Assembly (NCBI RefSeq): GCF_002240055.1
Contig: NZ_CP016753.1
Coordinates: forward strand, 496,001-560,000
Source of the DNA: Leptotrichia sp. oral taxon 498
Lineage (GTDB): Bacteria > Fusobacteriota > Fusobacteriia > Fusobacteriales > Leptotrichiaceae
Direction of reading: 5' to 3'
DNA length: 64,000 nt
Shown here: positions 1-9,053 of the stretch, piece by piece
How the letters are laid out: every line of letters begins with the position of its first letter
How positions within the stretch are numbered: position 1 is the first letter of the stretch
Program-made: the position numbers and the translations under genes
Notes under the pieces: generated by a model
What the model was told of the DNA's origin: nothing
The model's input: the letters and a program-made list of their open reading frames with translations, nothing else
Databases searched by the model: none

Positions 1-44
1 AGAAGGTATTTTTTTATAATATTAAAAATTTTTACACATCCAAT

Positions 45-73
45 AAAAAAATGTCTCCCTTTTGGGAAACATT
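45..73 (-). terminator. Intrinsic terminator of the fadA-like pair
   Basis: A 10-bp stem with one mismatch (arms 50-59 and 64-73, loop TTTT) lies just past the stop codon of the leftward gene. On the minus strand it is followed by a run of T residues. This is a standard rho-independent terminator. Confidence 0.8.
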
Positions 74-79
74 TTAAAA

Positions 80-475
80 TTATCTTAATGATTTTAATAA
101 TTCAAAATTATCAATAATTTTTTGTTGATTTTCTATTTCTTTAGCTATTTGATTACTCAAAGCTTTATATTCTGAAGCTTTTGTTTTGAATTCTTTTCCA
201 AAAATACTTGTTTGTGCTGATGATTCAATTGTAGAAATTCTTTCATCAATTGTTGCTTGTATTTTTGAATATTCGTCTATTTTTTGTTGAGCTGCTGCTG
301 CTTTTGCTTCTTCTTGAGCAAATTTTTGGTCTTCCATTTTTTGCAAATCAGTTAATTGTTTTTCTAAGTTATTTAAACTGTTTTCAATTGAACTTGTACC
401 TTTTTTATCAGTAGCACCAAATGACATACTACTTATTGCCAATACTCCCAATAAAATTGCTAATTTTTTTTTCAT
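80..475 (-). CDS. FadA-like adhesin (second of a tandem pair)
   Basis: This is a 131-residue secreted protein. It has an N-terminal signal peptide (MKKKLAILL... ending around SSMSFGA) followed by an almost entirely alpha-helical, charged, heptad-rich body. Length, signal peptide and the pattern of the helical hairpin (a central KIDEY... turn and a C-terminal IIDNFELLKSLR) match the FadA adhesin family of Fusobacterium, whose members polymerise on the cell surface and bind host cadherins. It starts 2 bp after the stop of the upstream paralogue and shares its promoter. The binding role is inferred from the family only, and the sequence is more diverged than its neighbour. Confidence 0.75.
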   Translation of the reverse strand: MKKKLAILLGVLAISSMSFGATDKKGTSSIENSLNNLEKQLTDLQKMEDQKFAQEEAKAAAAQQKIDEYSKIQATIDERISTIESSAQTSIFGKEFKTKASEYKALSNQIAKEIENQQKIIDNFELLKSLR

Positions 476-477
476 TC

Positions 478-912
478 TTATTCTTCTCCTTTCAATTGTT
501 CTAACGCTTGATAATTTTCAACTACATTTGACAATTTTTTAATTTCAGAATCTAAAGCTTTAACAACATTTTTATATTCTTTTACGATTCCAGCATATTT
601 TGCTTTGAATACTTTAGAATTTTCTGCACTTTCAATTTTTGAGATTTTTTCTTCGATTTGAGATTTTAATGCTTGTTTTTCTTCAAGTTGTTTAGCTGCG
701 TTTTCTGCATTAGCTTTAATTTTTCCAAATTCTTGGTTTTCCATATCTACTAATCTCGCATATTCAGCTTCTAATTGATTAAATCTACCAACTAATGTCT
801 GTGCTTGTGCTTTTGTTGCTACTTTTTTCCCAGGTTTTGTTTTTGCAGTTTGTGTATTAGCAGAAAATGACATCATACTTAAAACTACAAACAAAATTCC
901 AACTTTTTTCAT
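478..912 (-). CDS. FadA-like adhesin (first of a tandem pair)
   Basis: A 144-residue secreted protein with a signal peptide (cleavage near SMMSFSA) and then a Lys/Ala/Thr-rich spacer. The helical hairpin keeps FadA-type landmarks: TLVGRFNQLEAEYARL near residues 40-55, a FKAKYAGIVKEY segment, and a C-terminal VVENYQALEQLK. The spacer of about 20 residues before the first helix makes it longer than the classical 129-residue FadA. The ATG follows AGGAGG with good spacing. It is first in a two-gene unit with the gene at 80-475, transcribed from a near-consensus promoter at 949-977. It is expected to be exported to the surface. Confidence 0.82.
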   Translation of the reverse strand: MKKVGILFVVLSMMSFSANTQTAKTKPGKKVATKAQAQTLVGRFNQLEAEYARLVDMENQEFGKIKANAENAAKQLEEKQALKSQIEEKISKIESAENSKVFKAKYAGIVKEYKNVVKALDSEIKKLSNVVENYQALEQLKGEE

Positions 913-948
913 TTTTGCCTCCTAAAAAATTTATCTTTATTTTCTATT

Positions 949-977
949 ATTATATATTATTTCTCAATTAATGTCAA
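949..977 (-). promoter_or_regulatory. Sigma-70 promoter of the fadA-like pair
   Basis: On the minus strand, TTGACA (972-977) and TATAAT (949-954) are separated by exactly 17 bp, a perfect consensus promoter about 40 bp upstream of the first fadA-like start. This suggests strong constitutive expression. Confidence 0.85.
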
Positions 978-1000
978 TTTTTATTTAAAAAAAATAATTT

Positions 1001-1112
1001 AACTAAGTTTTGAACTCCTCTTTCTCTTTTTTTCAAAGAAAAATTTTTGAAAATACTTACTTTTTTTAAGTCAATATTTTGTCAAAACCTTCGAGTAGTC
1101 CCAAACTTAGTT
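1001..1112. repeat. Long imperfect inverted repeat downstream of enolase
   Basis: Arms 1001-1020 and 1093-1112 are imperfectly complementary over 20 bp, with a perfect outer 10 bp (AACTAAGTTT / AAACTTAGTT). They enclose about 72 bp that contains a smaller TTTTCAAA/TTTGAAAA foldback. No open frame is present. It could be a long terminator-like structure, a short non-coding RNA or a remnant of a miniature element. Confidence 0.5.
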
Positions 1113-1164
1113 TGTAAGAAATTATATTAATTAACTTTTTTCATTTTTTCAATTTTTATAACAA

Positions 1165-2481
<1,317 letters not shown>

Positions 2482-2523
2482 TTACCTCCATATAATTTAT
2501 TGTTTATTTAACTTTCTAAACCT

Positions 2524-2552
2524 ATTATATCATATTGTTCACTTATTTTCAA
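2524..2552 (-). promoter_or_regulatory. Sigma-70 promoter of eno
   Basis: Minus-strand TTGAAA (2547-2552) and TATAAT (2524-2529) are spaced 17 bp apart, about 50 bp upstream of the enolase start. Confidence 0.8.
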
Positions 2553-2585
2553 AAAAAATTTTTAAATTTTTTTATTTAATATTTT

Positions 2586-2625
2586 TTAAAAAAAACTACC
2601 TTAAAATATATCTTAAGATAGTTTT
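2586..2625 (-). terminator. Intrinsic terminator of ptsH
   Basis: A 13-bp stem with one mismatch (arms near 2592-2604 and 2613-2625) is followed on the minus strand by eight T residues, just downstream of the HPr gene. Confidence 0.8.
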
Positions 2626-2650
2626 TAATAATCATGTAAAACATTACCGA

Positions 2651-2911
2651 TTAATCTCTAATAGTTGCTAATAATTCTCCTAAAACTTCAACTGCTTGAT
2701 CAGCATCAGGACCTTCTGCATAAACAGTAACTTCAGAACCATTTTTAATTCCAATAGATAATAATTTTAATAATGATTTTCCGTTAACTCTTTTTCCATC
2801 ATTTTCTACTTCAACTGAACTTTCAAATTCTTTTGCTTTTGCAACAAATACTCCACCTGGTCTTGTATGTAGTCCTGTAGGATTTGTCATAGTAACTGTT
2901 TTACTTGCCAT
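2651..2911 (-). CDS. ptsH: Phosphocarrier protein HPr
   Basis: An 86-residue general PTS phosphocarrier. It takes phosphate from enzyme I on His15 (GLHTRPG) and passes it to the EIIA proteins. Ser46 lies in the VNGKSLLKLLSIGI segment, which is the site used by HPr kinase/phosphorylase in Gram-positive and some Gram-negative bacteria, so a regulatory Ser-P form is possible. The gene is monocistronic, with its own promoter and terminator and no enzyme I gene next to it. In this window it would serve the two PTS permeases at 19.5-24.7 kb. The ATG is preceded by AGGAGG. Confidence 0.96.
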   Translation of the reverse strand: MASKTVTMTNPTGLHTRPGGVFVAKAKEFESSVEVENDGKRVNGKSLLKLLSIGIKNGSEVTVYAEGPDADQAVEVLGELLATIRD

Positions 2912-2947
2912 TTATTTATTCCTCCTAATAATATTATTCTTACTATA

Positions 2948-2976
2948 ATTTTACAACAGTTTTCTTCATTTGTCAA
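2948..2976 (-). promoter_or_regulatory. Sigma-70 promoter of ptsH
   Basis: Minus-strand TTGACA (2971-2976) and TAAAAT (2948-2953) with a 17-bp spacer, upstream of HPr. The rest of the gene-free stretch 2977-3105 is plain AT-rich DNA in which I see nothing further. Confidence 0.8.
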
Positions 2977-3105
2977 ATATATTATTCTCATATTTTTAAA
3001 TTTTTTAAATAAAAATTTTATTATTAATTTAATTCTATTGTTTACAGTGTATTTTATTCTAAATTTAAATTTATATCTATATTTATATCTATTTGTTCTA
3101 TTTTA

Positions 3106-3219
3106 GTGAACTACTCCCGCTTTTAGAAGCGGGCGCTTCTTGGGAAGTATCTGCTTTTGCTAGCCAAATATATTTACCAAGCTCTTCGGTCAGTCCCTGC
3201 CCTGTTTTCTTTTATTTTT
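3106..3219 (-). ncRNA. Right end / putative omega-RNA region of IS copy 1
   Basis: The DNA between the ancestral tnpB stop and the right end is almost identical to that of copy 2. It contains a CCCGCTTCTAAAAGCGGG hairpin close to the end. In IS605-type elements this region, with the 3' end of tnpB, is transcribed as the guide (omega) RNA of TnpB, and the flank beyond GTTCAC (about 3090-3105) would be the guide. Transcription here is inferred. Confidence 0.5.
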
Positions 3220-4317
3220 CTAATATCCCATTATTTCTTTTCCAACGTTTCTTATATTCAATGCCGCATTGTAATCTCTATCAATTTCAATTCCACAACA
3301 CTCACATTTATAACTTCTTTCTAATAATTTCAGTTCCTTTTTAATATTTCCACATTTACTACAAGTTTTCGACGACGGAAACTACTTATCTATCTTCAAA
3401 AATTGTTTCCCTAAAAACATCAGTTTATACTCAAGCATCTTCAAAAACATTCCCCATCCATTATCTCCTGCACTTTTCCCAAAATTTAATGCCTGGCTCA
3501 TCCCTTTCATATTCAAATCCTCAACAACCACGGCATTATAATCTTCAGATAATTTTTTCGATAATTTATGCAAAAAATCTCTTCGACAATTTTTGATATA
3601 CTCATGCAATCTTGATATTTTCTCTTTTTGTCTATACCAATTCTTAGAAAATTTCACTTTTCTTGACAATGATTTCTGTAATTTCTTCAATTTTTTCTCC
3701 AGCATCCTAAAATATCTTGGATAATCAGCCCTTTGGTTTTCAGAACTGACAAATAATTCAGGCATTGAAAAATCAAGCCCAATTACTTTATCGCTACTTG
3801 GTATTTTTTGAATTTCTTTTTCAAATTCCGCCAAAACAGAAACATAGTAATTTCCATTACTGTTTGTCAATGTTACCGACTTTATTCCGTAATCCTTCGG
3901 TATTTCTCTATGATATTTCAATTTTACTTTTTTCAATTTTGGCAAAACCAAATATTTGTTTTCCTCAATTCGTATCGAATTGTTCACACAATTTGTCATA
4001 TAACTTTTAACACTATTCTTTTTAGATTTGAACCTTGGAAACTTTGCTCTCTTCTGAAAAAAATTCGTAAACGATCGTTTTACATTCAATTGAGCATTTG
4101 AAAGTGCCAGACTGTCAACTTCTTTCAAAAATTGATTTTCACTTTTCAAACTGGCAGGTGTAATTATTTTATTTTTTCCAGTTTCTTCATAAATTTTATT
4201 AGCAGTATACAAAATTGTATTGTAAACAAAACGAACACATCCAAAAGTCTTGTTTATCAACAATTCCTGCTCCTTATTTGGATAAATTCTGTATTTGAAT
4301 GCTAAATTATATTTCAT
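3220..4317 (-). pseudogene. tnpB: TnpB RNA-guided nuclease, interrupted by an amber stop at codon 312
   Basis: The frame is 366 codons long, the same length as the intact copy at 26347-27444, with no indel. Codon 312, TGG (Trp) in the other copy, is TAG here (3382-3384). The first 311 residues include the RuvC-I Asp (IGLDFSMPELF) and the RuvC-II Glu (VVVEDLNMKG). The stop removes the four-Cys zinc ribbon (CSKCG...CECCG) and the RuvC-III segment IDRDYNAALNI, which are still encoded downstream at 3220-3381. The truncated product should lack nuclease activity. A few substitutions separate the two copies. The gene begins 3 bp after the tnpA stop with an AAAGGAGGTG site. Confidence 0.9.
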
Positions 4318-4320
4318 AAA

Positions 4321-4719
4321 TTACACCTCCTTTTGATTTTGAATATATTTTTTAATTATCTCTAACGGTGCACCTCCAACACTTACAACTAAGTAACTTC
4401 TACTCCAAAAATATTCTTTCCACAATCTTCCCCTTATTTCAGGAAATTCTTTTTTTATCAACCTGCTGGAAGCACTTTTGTAAGTATTTACAAACTTAGA
4501 AAGTTCAGTATTAGGCATAGCATTAATCGACATATGAATATGATCAATATCATGTTCCCATTCTTTAAGAACAATGTTATACTTCGGACATATTTTTTCA
4601 AAAATCTCTTTCAATCTATTAGAAATTTCATCATTAATGACTTCTCTTCGATACTTTATACAAAAAATCATATGATAATTTATATCAAATACTGAATGAT
4701 AATTGCTATTATATGACAT
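4321..4719 (-). CDS. tnpA: IS200/IS605-family Y1 transposase TnpA
   Basis: A 132-residue single-strand DNA transposase of the HUH superfamily. The HUH motif is His60-Ile-His62 (in IDHIHMSI) and the catalytic tyrosine is likely Tyr125 (KKYIQNQ). Length and motifs are typical of a functional IS200-type TnpA. Its last codons overlap the ribosome binding site of tnpB. It is the only tnpA in the window, so it may act in trans on the tnpA-less copy at 26 kb, whose ends match. Confidence 0.93.
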   Translation of the reverse strand: MSYNSNYHSVFDINYHMIFCIKYRREVINDEISNRLKEIFEKICPKYNIVLKEWEHDIDHIHMSINAMPNTELSKFVNTYKSASSRLIKKEFPEIRGRLWKEYFWSRSYLVVSVGGAPLEIIKKYIQNQKEV

Positions 4720-4755
4720 TATTATTACCTACTTTTATATTATTTCACTGAGTAA

Positions 4756-4784
4756 ATTATATCATAAATATATCCTTTTTTCAA
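4756..4784 (-). promoter_or_regulatory. Internal promoter of IS copy 1
   Basis: Minus-strand TTGAAA (4779-4784) and TATAAT (4756-4761) are separated by 17 bp, inside the left end and upstream of tnpA. The same promoter occurs in copy 2 at 26251-26279. Confidence 0.7.
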
Positions 4785-4889
4785 TTTTTTTTACAAAAAA
4801 AAGCAATTTATCTCCCACTTGTAGAAAGCCTACGACTTCTTGCTATCTTTTATTAAATAAAGAAATAAAAATTTTTATTAGATTATAGA

Positions 4890-5816
4890 TTATATATTTC
4901 TCAAAACTATTTCTACAATATCTTTCGCTCTCAACTTGTAATTATCAAGCATTGTTTCACCATCGGCACTTTGTCCAAATTCGTCATTAATTCCGTGTTT
5001 TATAACTTTTGTTGGATAATTTTCTGATAAAAATTCTGACACGGCACTTCCAAGTCCTCCGATTACTGAGTGTTCTTCACTTGTTACGACAAATTTACAT
5101 TCTTTTGCGGCTTTTAAGATTGCTTCTTCGTCTAGTGGCTTGATTGTTGAAACATTGATTACTCTTGCTTTGATTCCTTGTTCTGCCAATTGTTTTGCAG
5201 CTTCGGTTGCTTCGTAAACCATTAATCCAGTTGCTAAAATTGCTACATCATTTCCTTCTGTAAGTGTTTTTGCTTTTCCAATTTCAAATTTGTAACTATC
5301 GTCAAATAACACAGGGATATTTAATCTTCCCAATCTTATGTAAACAGGCCCTTCGTATTTTGCAGCTGCAAAAATCATTTGTTCAGTTTCCACTGCGTCT
5401 GCTGGACATAAAACTGTTATTCCTGGAACCACACGCATTAATGCAATATCTTCTACCGATTGATGTGAAGCTCCGTCTTCTCCCAATGAAACTCCTGCGT
5501 GAGTGGGACAAATTTTTACATTTAATTTAGGATAAGCCACGCTATTTCTAATCTGGTCGTATGCTCTTCCCGCTCCAAAAAGTGCGAATGTTGAAGCAAA
5601 AGGTATTTTTCCAGTTGTTGCAAGTCCAGCTGCAGTTCCTATCATATCAGCTTCTGCAATTCCTACATTTATATGTCTATCTGGAAATTCTTTTTTAAAA
5701 AACGCTGTCATTGTCGATTTTGACAAATCCGCTTCCAACACTACTATATTTTCATTTTCTTTTCCTAATTTTACCAAAGCTTCCCCATAAGCCTGTCTTG
5801 TTGATTTTTTTTTCAT
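4890..5816 (-). CDS. Transketolase, C-terminal subunit
   Basis: A 308-residue protein matching the pyrimidine-binding plus C-terminal domains of transketolase. Motifs seen are NVGIAEADMIGTAAGLA (pyrimidine-domain Glu), a HAGVSLGEDGASHQSVEDIALMR stretch around residues 105-130, and a C-terminal domain with VINVSTIKPLD. It pairs with the separate N-terminal subunit encoded 12 bp upstream. Together they transfer two-carbon ketol units in the pentose phosphate pathway using thiamine diphosphate. The ATG follows AGGAGGG. IS copy 1 lies just beyond its stop. Confidence 0.93.
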   Translation of the reverse strand: MKKKSTRQAYGEALVKLGKENENIVVLEADLSKSTMTAFFKKEFPDRHINVGIAEADMIGTAAGLATTGKIPFASTFALFGAGRAYDQIRNSVAYPKLNVKICPTHAGVSLGEDGASHQSVEDIALMRVVPGITVLCPADAVETEQMIFAAAKYEGPVYIRLGRLNIPVLFDDSYKFEIGKAKTLTEGNDVAILATGLMVYEATEAAKQLAEQGIKARVINVSTIKPLDEEAILKAAKECKFVVTSEEHSVIGGLGSAVSEFLSENYPTKVIKHGINDEFGQSADGETMLDNYKLRAKDIVEIVLRNI

Positions 5817-5828
5817 TATTTATCCCTC

Positions 5829-6638
5829 CTACTTTAATTCTTCCATTGCTTGCTTGTATTCTTCGTCATTTGGAGCAGCTCCGTGGAATCCTGCGTTATT
5901 TTCCATAAACGAAACTCCTTTACCTTTTATGGTATTTGCAACTATTAAAGTTGGTTTTCCTTTTACAGTTTTAGCGCAATCCAATGCCTTAATAATTTGT
6001 TCATAGTTGTGTCCATCAATTTCAATCACATTCCAGTTAAATGCCTCAAATTTTGCTCCAACTGGTGCAACATTCATTACATCGGCTACATTTCCATCAA
6101 TTTGTAAATTGTTGTAGTCAACAATTGCGACTAAATTGTCCAATTTATAATGGGCGGCTGTCATTGCAGCTTCCCAAATTTGACCTTCTTGCAATTCTCC
6201 ATCTCCTAAAATAGTGTAAACTCTGTAATCTTTTTTGTAAATTTTTGCGCTTAGCGCCATTCCGTTTGCAGCTGACAGACCTTGTCCTAATGAACCTGTA
6301 GACATTTCAACTCCTGGTAATTTTTTCATATCTGGATGTCCTTGAAGCGGTGATTGCCATCTTCTAAGAGTTGGGATTAATTCTTTACTAGCATATCCTT
6401 TTTCAATTAATGCCGCATAAAGAGCAGGCGCAGCGTGTCCTTTACTTAAAACAAATCTATCTCTATCTTCCATTTTAGGATTTTTTGGATCAACATTCAT
6501 TTCACTCCAATAAAGTACTGTTAAGATTTCCACAATTGAAAGAGAGCCACCTGGATGTCCAGATTTTGCTCTATAAATCATTTCAACAATGTCTTTTCTT
6601 AAATTTTTTGCTATTTCTTGAAATTCTTTAATTTCCAT
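5829..6638 (-). CDS. Transketolase, N-terminal subunit
   Basis: A 269-residue thiamine-diphosphate-binding half of a split transketolase. It shows the [15 protein letters not shown] motif, [13 protein letters not shown], and the [25 protein letters not shown] cofactor motif (GDG...N). An earlier in-frame ATG at 6650 overlaps the GGAGG ribosome binding site, so the ATG at 6638 is preferred. It lies 20 bp after the sugar symporter gene, so the symporter and the two transketolase subunits probably form one operon, linking pentose or glycoside uptake to the pentose phosphate pathway. Confidence 0.93.
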   Translation of the reverse strand: MEIKEFQEIAKNLRKDIVEMIYRAKSGHPGGSLSIVEILTVLYWSEMNVDPKNPKMEDRDRFVLSKGHAAPALYAALIEKGYASKELIPTLRRWQSPLQGHPDMKKLPGVEMSTGSLGQGLSAANGMALSAKIYKKDYRVYTILGDGELQEGQIWEAAMTAAHYKLDNLVAIVDYNNLQIDGNVADVMNVAPVGAKFEAFNWNVIEIDGHNYEQIIKALDCAKTVKGKPTLIVANTIKGKGVSFMENNAGFHGAAPNDEEYKQAMEELK

Positions 6639-6658
6639 AAAAACCTCCATGATTTTTT

Positions 6659-7972
6659 TTAATCTTCTTTATTTAAATTATAAAAAAACAATGATATTAA
6701 AAATAATACTAGCGCCACTACTAGCGATGCTTTTACACCAAATGCAGTCGCACCCTTTAACTGACCAGTATTTCCAAATGTCAATACAACTGCCTGAATT
6801 ACTTGCTGAACAAGAAATGCCAATTTTAAAAACATTCCCTGTATTCCAAACATAAATCCTTCCAAACTCGTCTTTTTAATCTTTGAAACTTTTACAGAAA
6901 GTTCGCTCAACATTGCCTGTGGAAAAATAAAAGCTGCTCCACTCAGTCCCATTCCACAAATTATAAAAAATAAGTAGGAAAATCTGTAGGAATTTTCATT
7001 TATGAAAATCAAACCAATTGTTCCGATAATTAAAAGTATCATATCTAATACCAATATTTTTTTATATGAATATCTTTTTCCCAATTTATTTGTTACAGGA
7101 AAAAATAGCCCTGCTACTCCAAATAAAATAAGAGTTGTTACTGTTAAATAGCTCATTTCTCGCTTCATAACAAGGGAAATATAATAATTCATCACTCCAC
7201 GCAAAATGTTAAATCCTGAAAAGAAGAAGAAATATCCTAAAAAGTATAAAATTATCTCTTTTTCATTCATTTTTTTTAATGATTCAAAAAAACCAGCAGA
7301 TTTTTTATGTTTAACTTCATTATTTTTTGAAAACTTTTTTTCATCCAGCAAAAATACACACGCATAAACTCCGATTACAGCCAAAATAGAAATTAAAATA
7401 ACTGTCCCTCTTATCCCAGTTTCAGTATTTGTTCCACCTAGCTTGGAAATTAAAATTCCTGGCAAAATCATTGCTATTCCAGTAAATATAAGTCTAAAAG
7501 TTGATTGAGAAGTCGATAAATTAAGCCTTTCGTTCTTGTTGGACGCTAAATCAGGAATTAACGCATTATACGGCGCTGCAACTAAAGTGTAGGCAGTAAA
7601 ATAAAGTCCTCCAATTACTGATAAAAATATCAATGTGGCAATTTCAGAACTTTTAGGCGGGAAAAAATACATAATTGTAAAAATACCAAGTGGTAAACCA
7701 CCTAACATCATAAAAATCGACCTTTTCCCATATTTTGATTTAGAATTGTCAGATAAATATCCCACAACAGGATCTGTTATCGCATCAATAATTCTTGCAA
7801 TAATAAATGCGATTATTAGCGACTTTGATGTCAAAAGTGGCGTTAAACTCTTGTCGTTTGACGGTGGCAGATAATAATATTGAAGCCATTGGTTGTAAAT
7901 TTGGTCTATCATAAAATATGATACACCAAGTCCGTATATAAAATAATGTCTTTTTTGCAGTTTAAAATTCAT
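6659..7972 (-). CDS. GPH-family (MFS) sugar:cation symporter
   Basis: A 437-residue polytopic membrane protein with about 12 hydrophobic segments. The N-terminal [24 protein letters not shown] and the [26 protein letters not shown] loop after the second helix are hallmarks of the glycoside-pentoside-hexuronide:cation symporter family (D-x-x-x-DP-x-x-G-x-x-S-D-x-x). The substrate cannot be read from the sequence. Its place just ahead of the split transketolase genes suggests a pentose or a pentose-containing glycoside. It begins with ATG after AGAAAGGAAA. Confidence 0.85.
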   Translation of the reverse strand: MNFKLQKRHYFIYGLGVSYFMIDQIYNQWLQYYYLPPSNDKSLTPLLTSKSLIIAFIIARIIDAITDPVVGYLSDNSKSKYGKRSIFMMLGGLPLGIFTIMYFFPPKSSEIATLIFLSVIGGLYFTAYTLVAAPYNALIPDLASNKNERLNLSTSQSTFRLIFTGIAMILPGILISKLGGTNTETGIRGTVILISILAVIGVYACVFLLDEKKFSKNNEVKHKKSAGFFESLKKMNEKEIILYFLGYFFFFSGFNILRGVMNYYISLVMKREMSYLTVTTLILFGVAGLFFPVTNKLGKRYSYKKILVLDMILLIIGTIGLIFINENSYRFSYLFFIICGMGLSGAAFIFPQAMLSELSVKVSKIKKTSLEGFMFGIQGMFLKLAFLVQQVIQAVVLTFGNTGQLKGATAFGVKASLVVALVLFLISLFFYNLNKED

Positions 7973-8028
7973 AAACCGTTTCCTTTCTTATCTTAAAATT
8001 CTTATTCTTAACTGGATTTTTTATCTTT

Positions 8029-8985
8029 TTAATTTTTTAAAAATTCTCCTACAGTTTTTGTATATTCGGCAGTGCATTCAGGTTCTGCATAAATTCTTGT
8101 GTGAGCACCTTTTTCAAAAATTTTTAGTTGTATTTTTTCAAAATTTGCAAGTTTGTTGTATTCTCCCATAAGCATTCCATAAGTGGTCGCTTTGTCATTT
8201 TTTGACTGGATTATAAGCGTCGGTATTCTTTTTAATAAATATGAAAGCCTTAAATTTTCAAGATGATTTCCGACTCTTAAATTAAAAATTCTTATAACTA
8301 TGCTCACAATAAATTTGGGAACTCTTCTTTTCTTTGCATCCGATTTTATTCTTTTTTTCACATTGGAAATAGTACTGTCCAAAATCATTTTTTCTATGAC
8401 AATCCCTTTTTTTCTAAGTGCTGACTGATAATATTTGGAAACAATTGCTGAACCCATTCCACCTTGCGAAAATCCATATAAAATAAAATTTTTCTTGGAG
8501 TATTTTTCAGAGAGCATCTCCATTGTATGAAAAATATCTTGCGCAAAATTATAGCCCATTTTTGTCCTTGCCACATCAGACATTCCTGAGTTTCTCAAGT
8601 CTGGAATAAAAAAATTATATTTTTTATCTAGTCCTGTATCTTTAAATATTTGTAAATACTGGATTGAAGAAAGTCTGTTAACTCCTCTTCCGTGAGAAAT
8701 TATTACAGTTTTTTCTGCTCCTTTATTTTCTATGTACCAGCCATACAACTGAATTTTCCCCGATTTATAGCCAACTTCTTCGTAACCAAAACCGTAATCC
8801 ATTGGATTTGCTTTATTTTCAATATTATATTTTTGTCTTAACTTTTTACTGTCATAAACTTCTTCAAGAGTAACTCTTGGATATTTTTCAATCTGATTTA
8901 TAAAATATCTAAGCGATACATATGCAATCAAAAACAAAAATATCAAAAACAACACATTTATCGCTATTAATACTTCTATTGCCAT
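8029..8985 (-). CDS. Membrane-anchored alpha/beta hydrolase
   Basis: A 318-residue protein with one N-terminal membrane segment (residues about 4-25) followed by an alpha/beta-hydrolase fold. The oxyanion motif is ISHGRGVNR, the nucleophile elbow is GFSQGG (Ser173), and the likely acid and base are Asp264 (QSKNDKAT) and His295 (KGAHTR). The arrangement resembles YqkD/BAAT-like hydrolases with the active domain outside the membrane. The substrate is unknown. It lies between tmcAL and the symporter in a leftward run, but a 56-bp gap on one side and 68 bp on the other leave the operon uncertain. Confidence 0.8.
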   Translation of the reverse strand: MAIEVLIAINVLFLIFLFLIAYVSLRYFINQIEKYPRVTLEEVYDSKKLRQKYNIENKANPMDYGFGYEEVGYKSGKIQLYGWYIENKGAEKTVIISHGRGVNRLSSIQYLQIFKDTGLDKKYNFFIPDLRNSGMSDVARTKMGYNFAQDIFHTMEMLSEKYSKKNFILYGFSQGGMGSAIVSKYYQSALRKKGIVIEKMILDSTISNVKKRIKSDAKKRRVPKFIVSIVIRIFNLRVGNHLENLRLSYLLKRIPTLIIQSKNDKATTYGMLMGEYNKLANFEKIQLKIFEKGAHTRIYAEPECTAEYTKTVGEFLKN

Positions 8986-9053
8986 TTTTATCCTTTCTGT
9001 TTCTTTATTTTTATTATTTAATTTATTTTTTTATTATATTTTTTTTAGTTTTA

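Larger units (their letters stand above)
3106..4852 (-). mobile_element. IS200/IS605-family element, copy 1 (tnpA + broken tnpB)
   Basis: The element lies on the minus strand. Its left end (about 4842-4852, then GATAGCAAGAAGTCGTAGGC) is preceded by TTTAA (4857-4853). Its right end finishes with a GC-rich hairpin and GTTCAC at 3106. Both ends match the second copy at 26193-27555 closely, which is how the borders were set. It encodes an intact Y1 transposase and a tnpB interrupted by an amber codon. It sits immediately downstream of the transketolase C-subunit gene. There is no target-site duplication, as expected for this family. Confidence 0.85.

Noticed and set aside
3093-3344. Rightward open frame of 83 codons over the right end of IS copy 1
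   Set aside because: It runs antisense to the end of tnpB and through the hairpin of the element, has no ribosome binding site and no protein-like composition.
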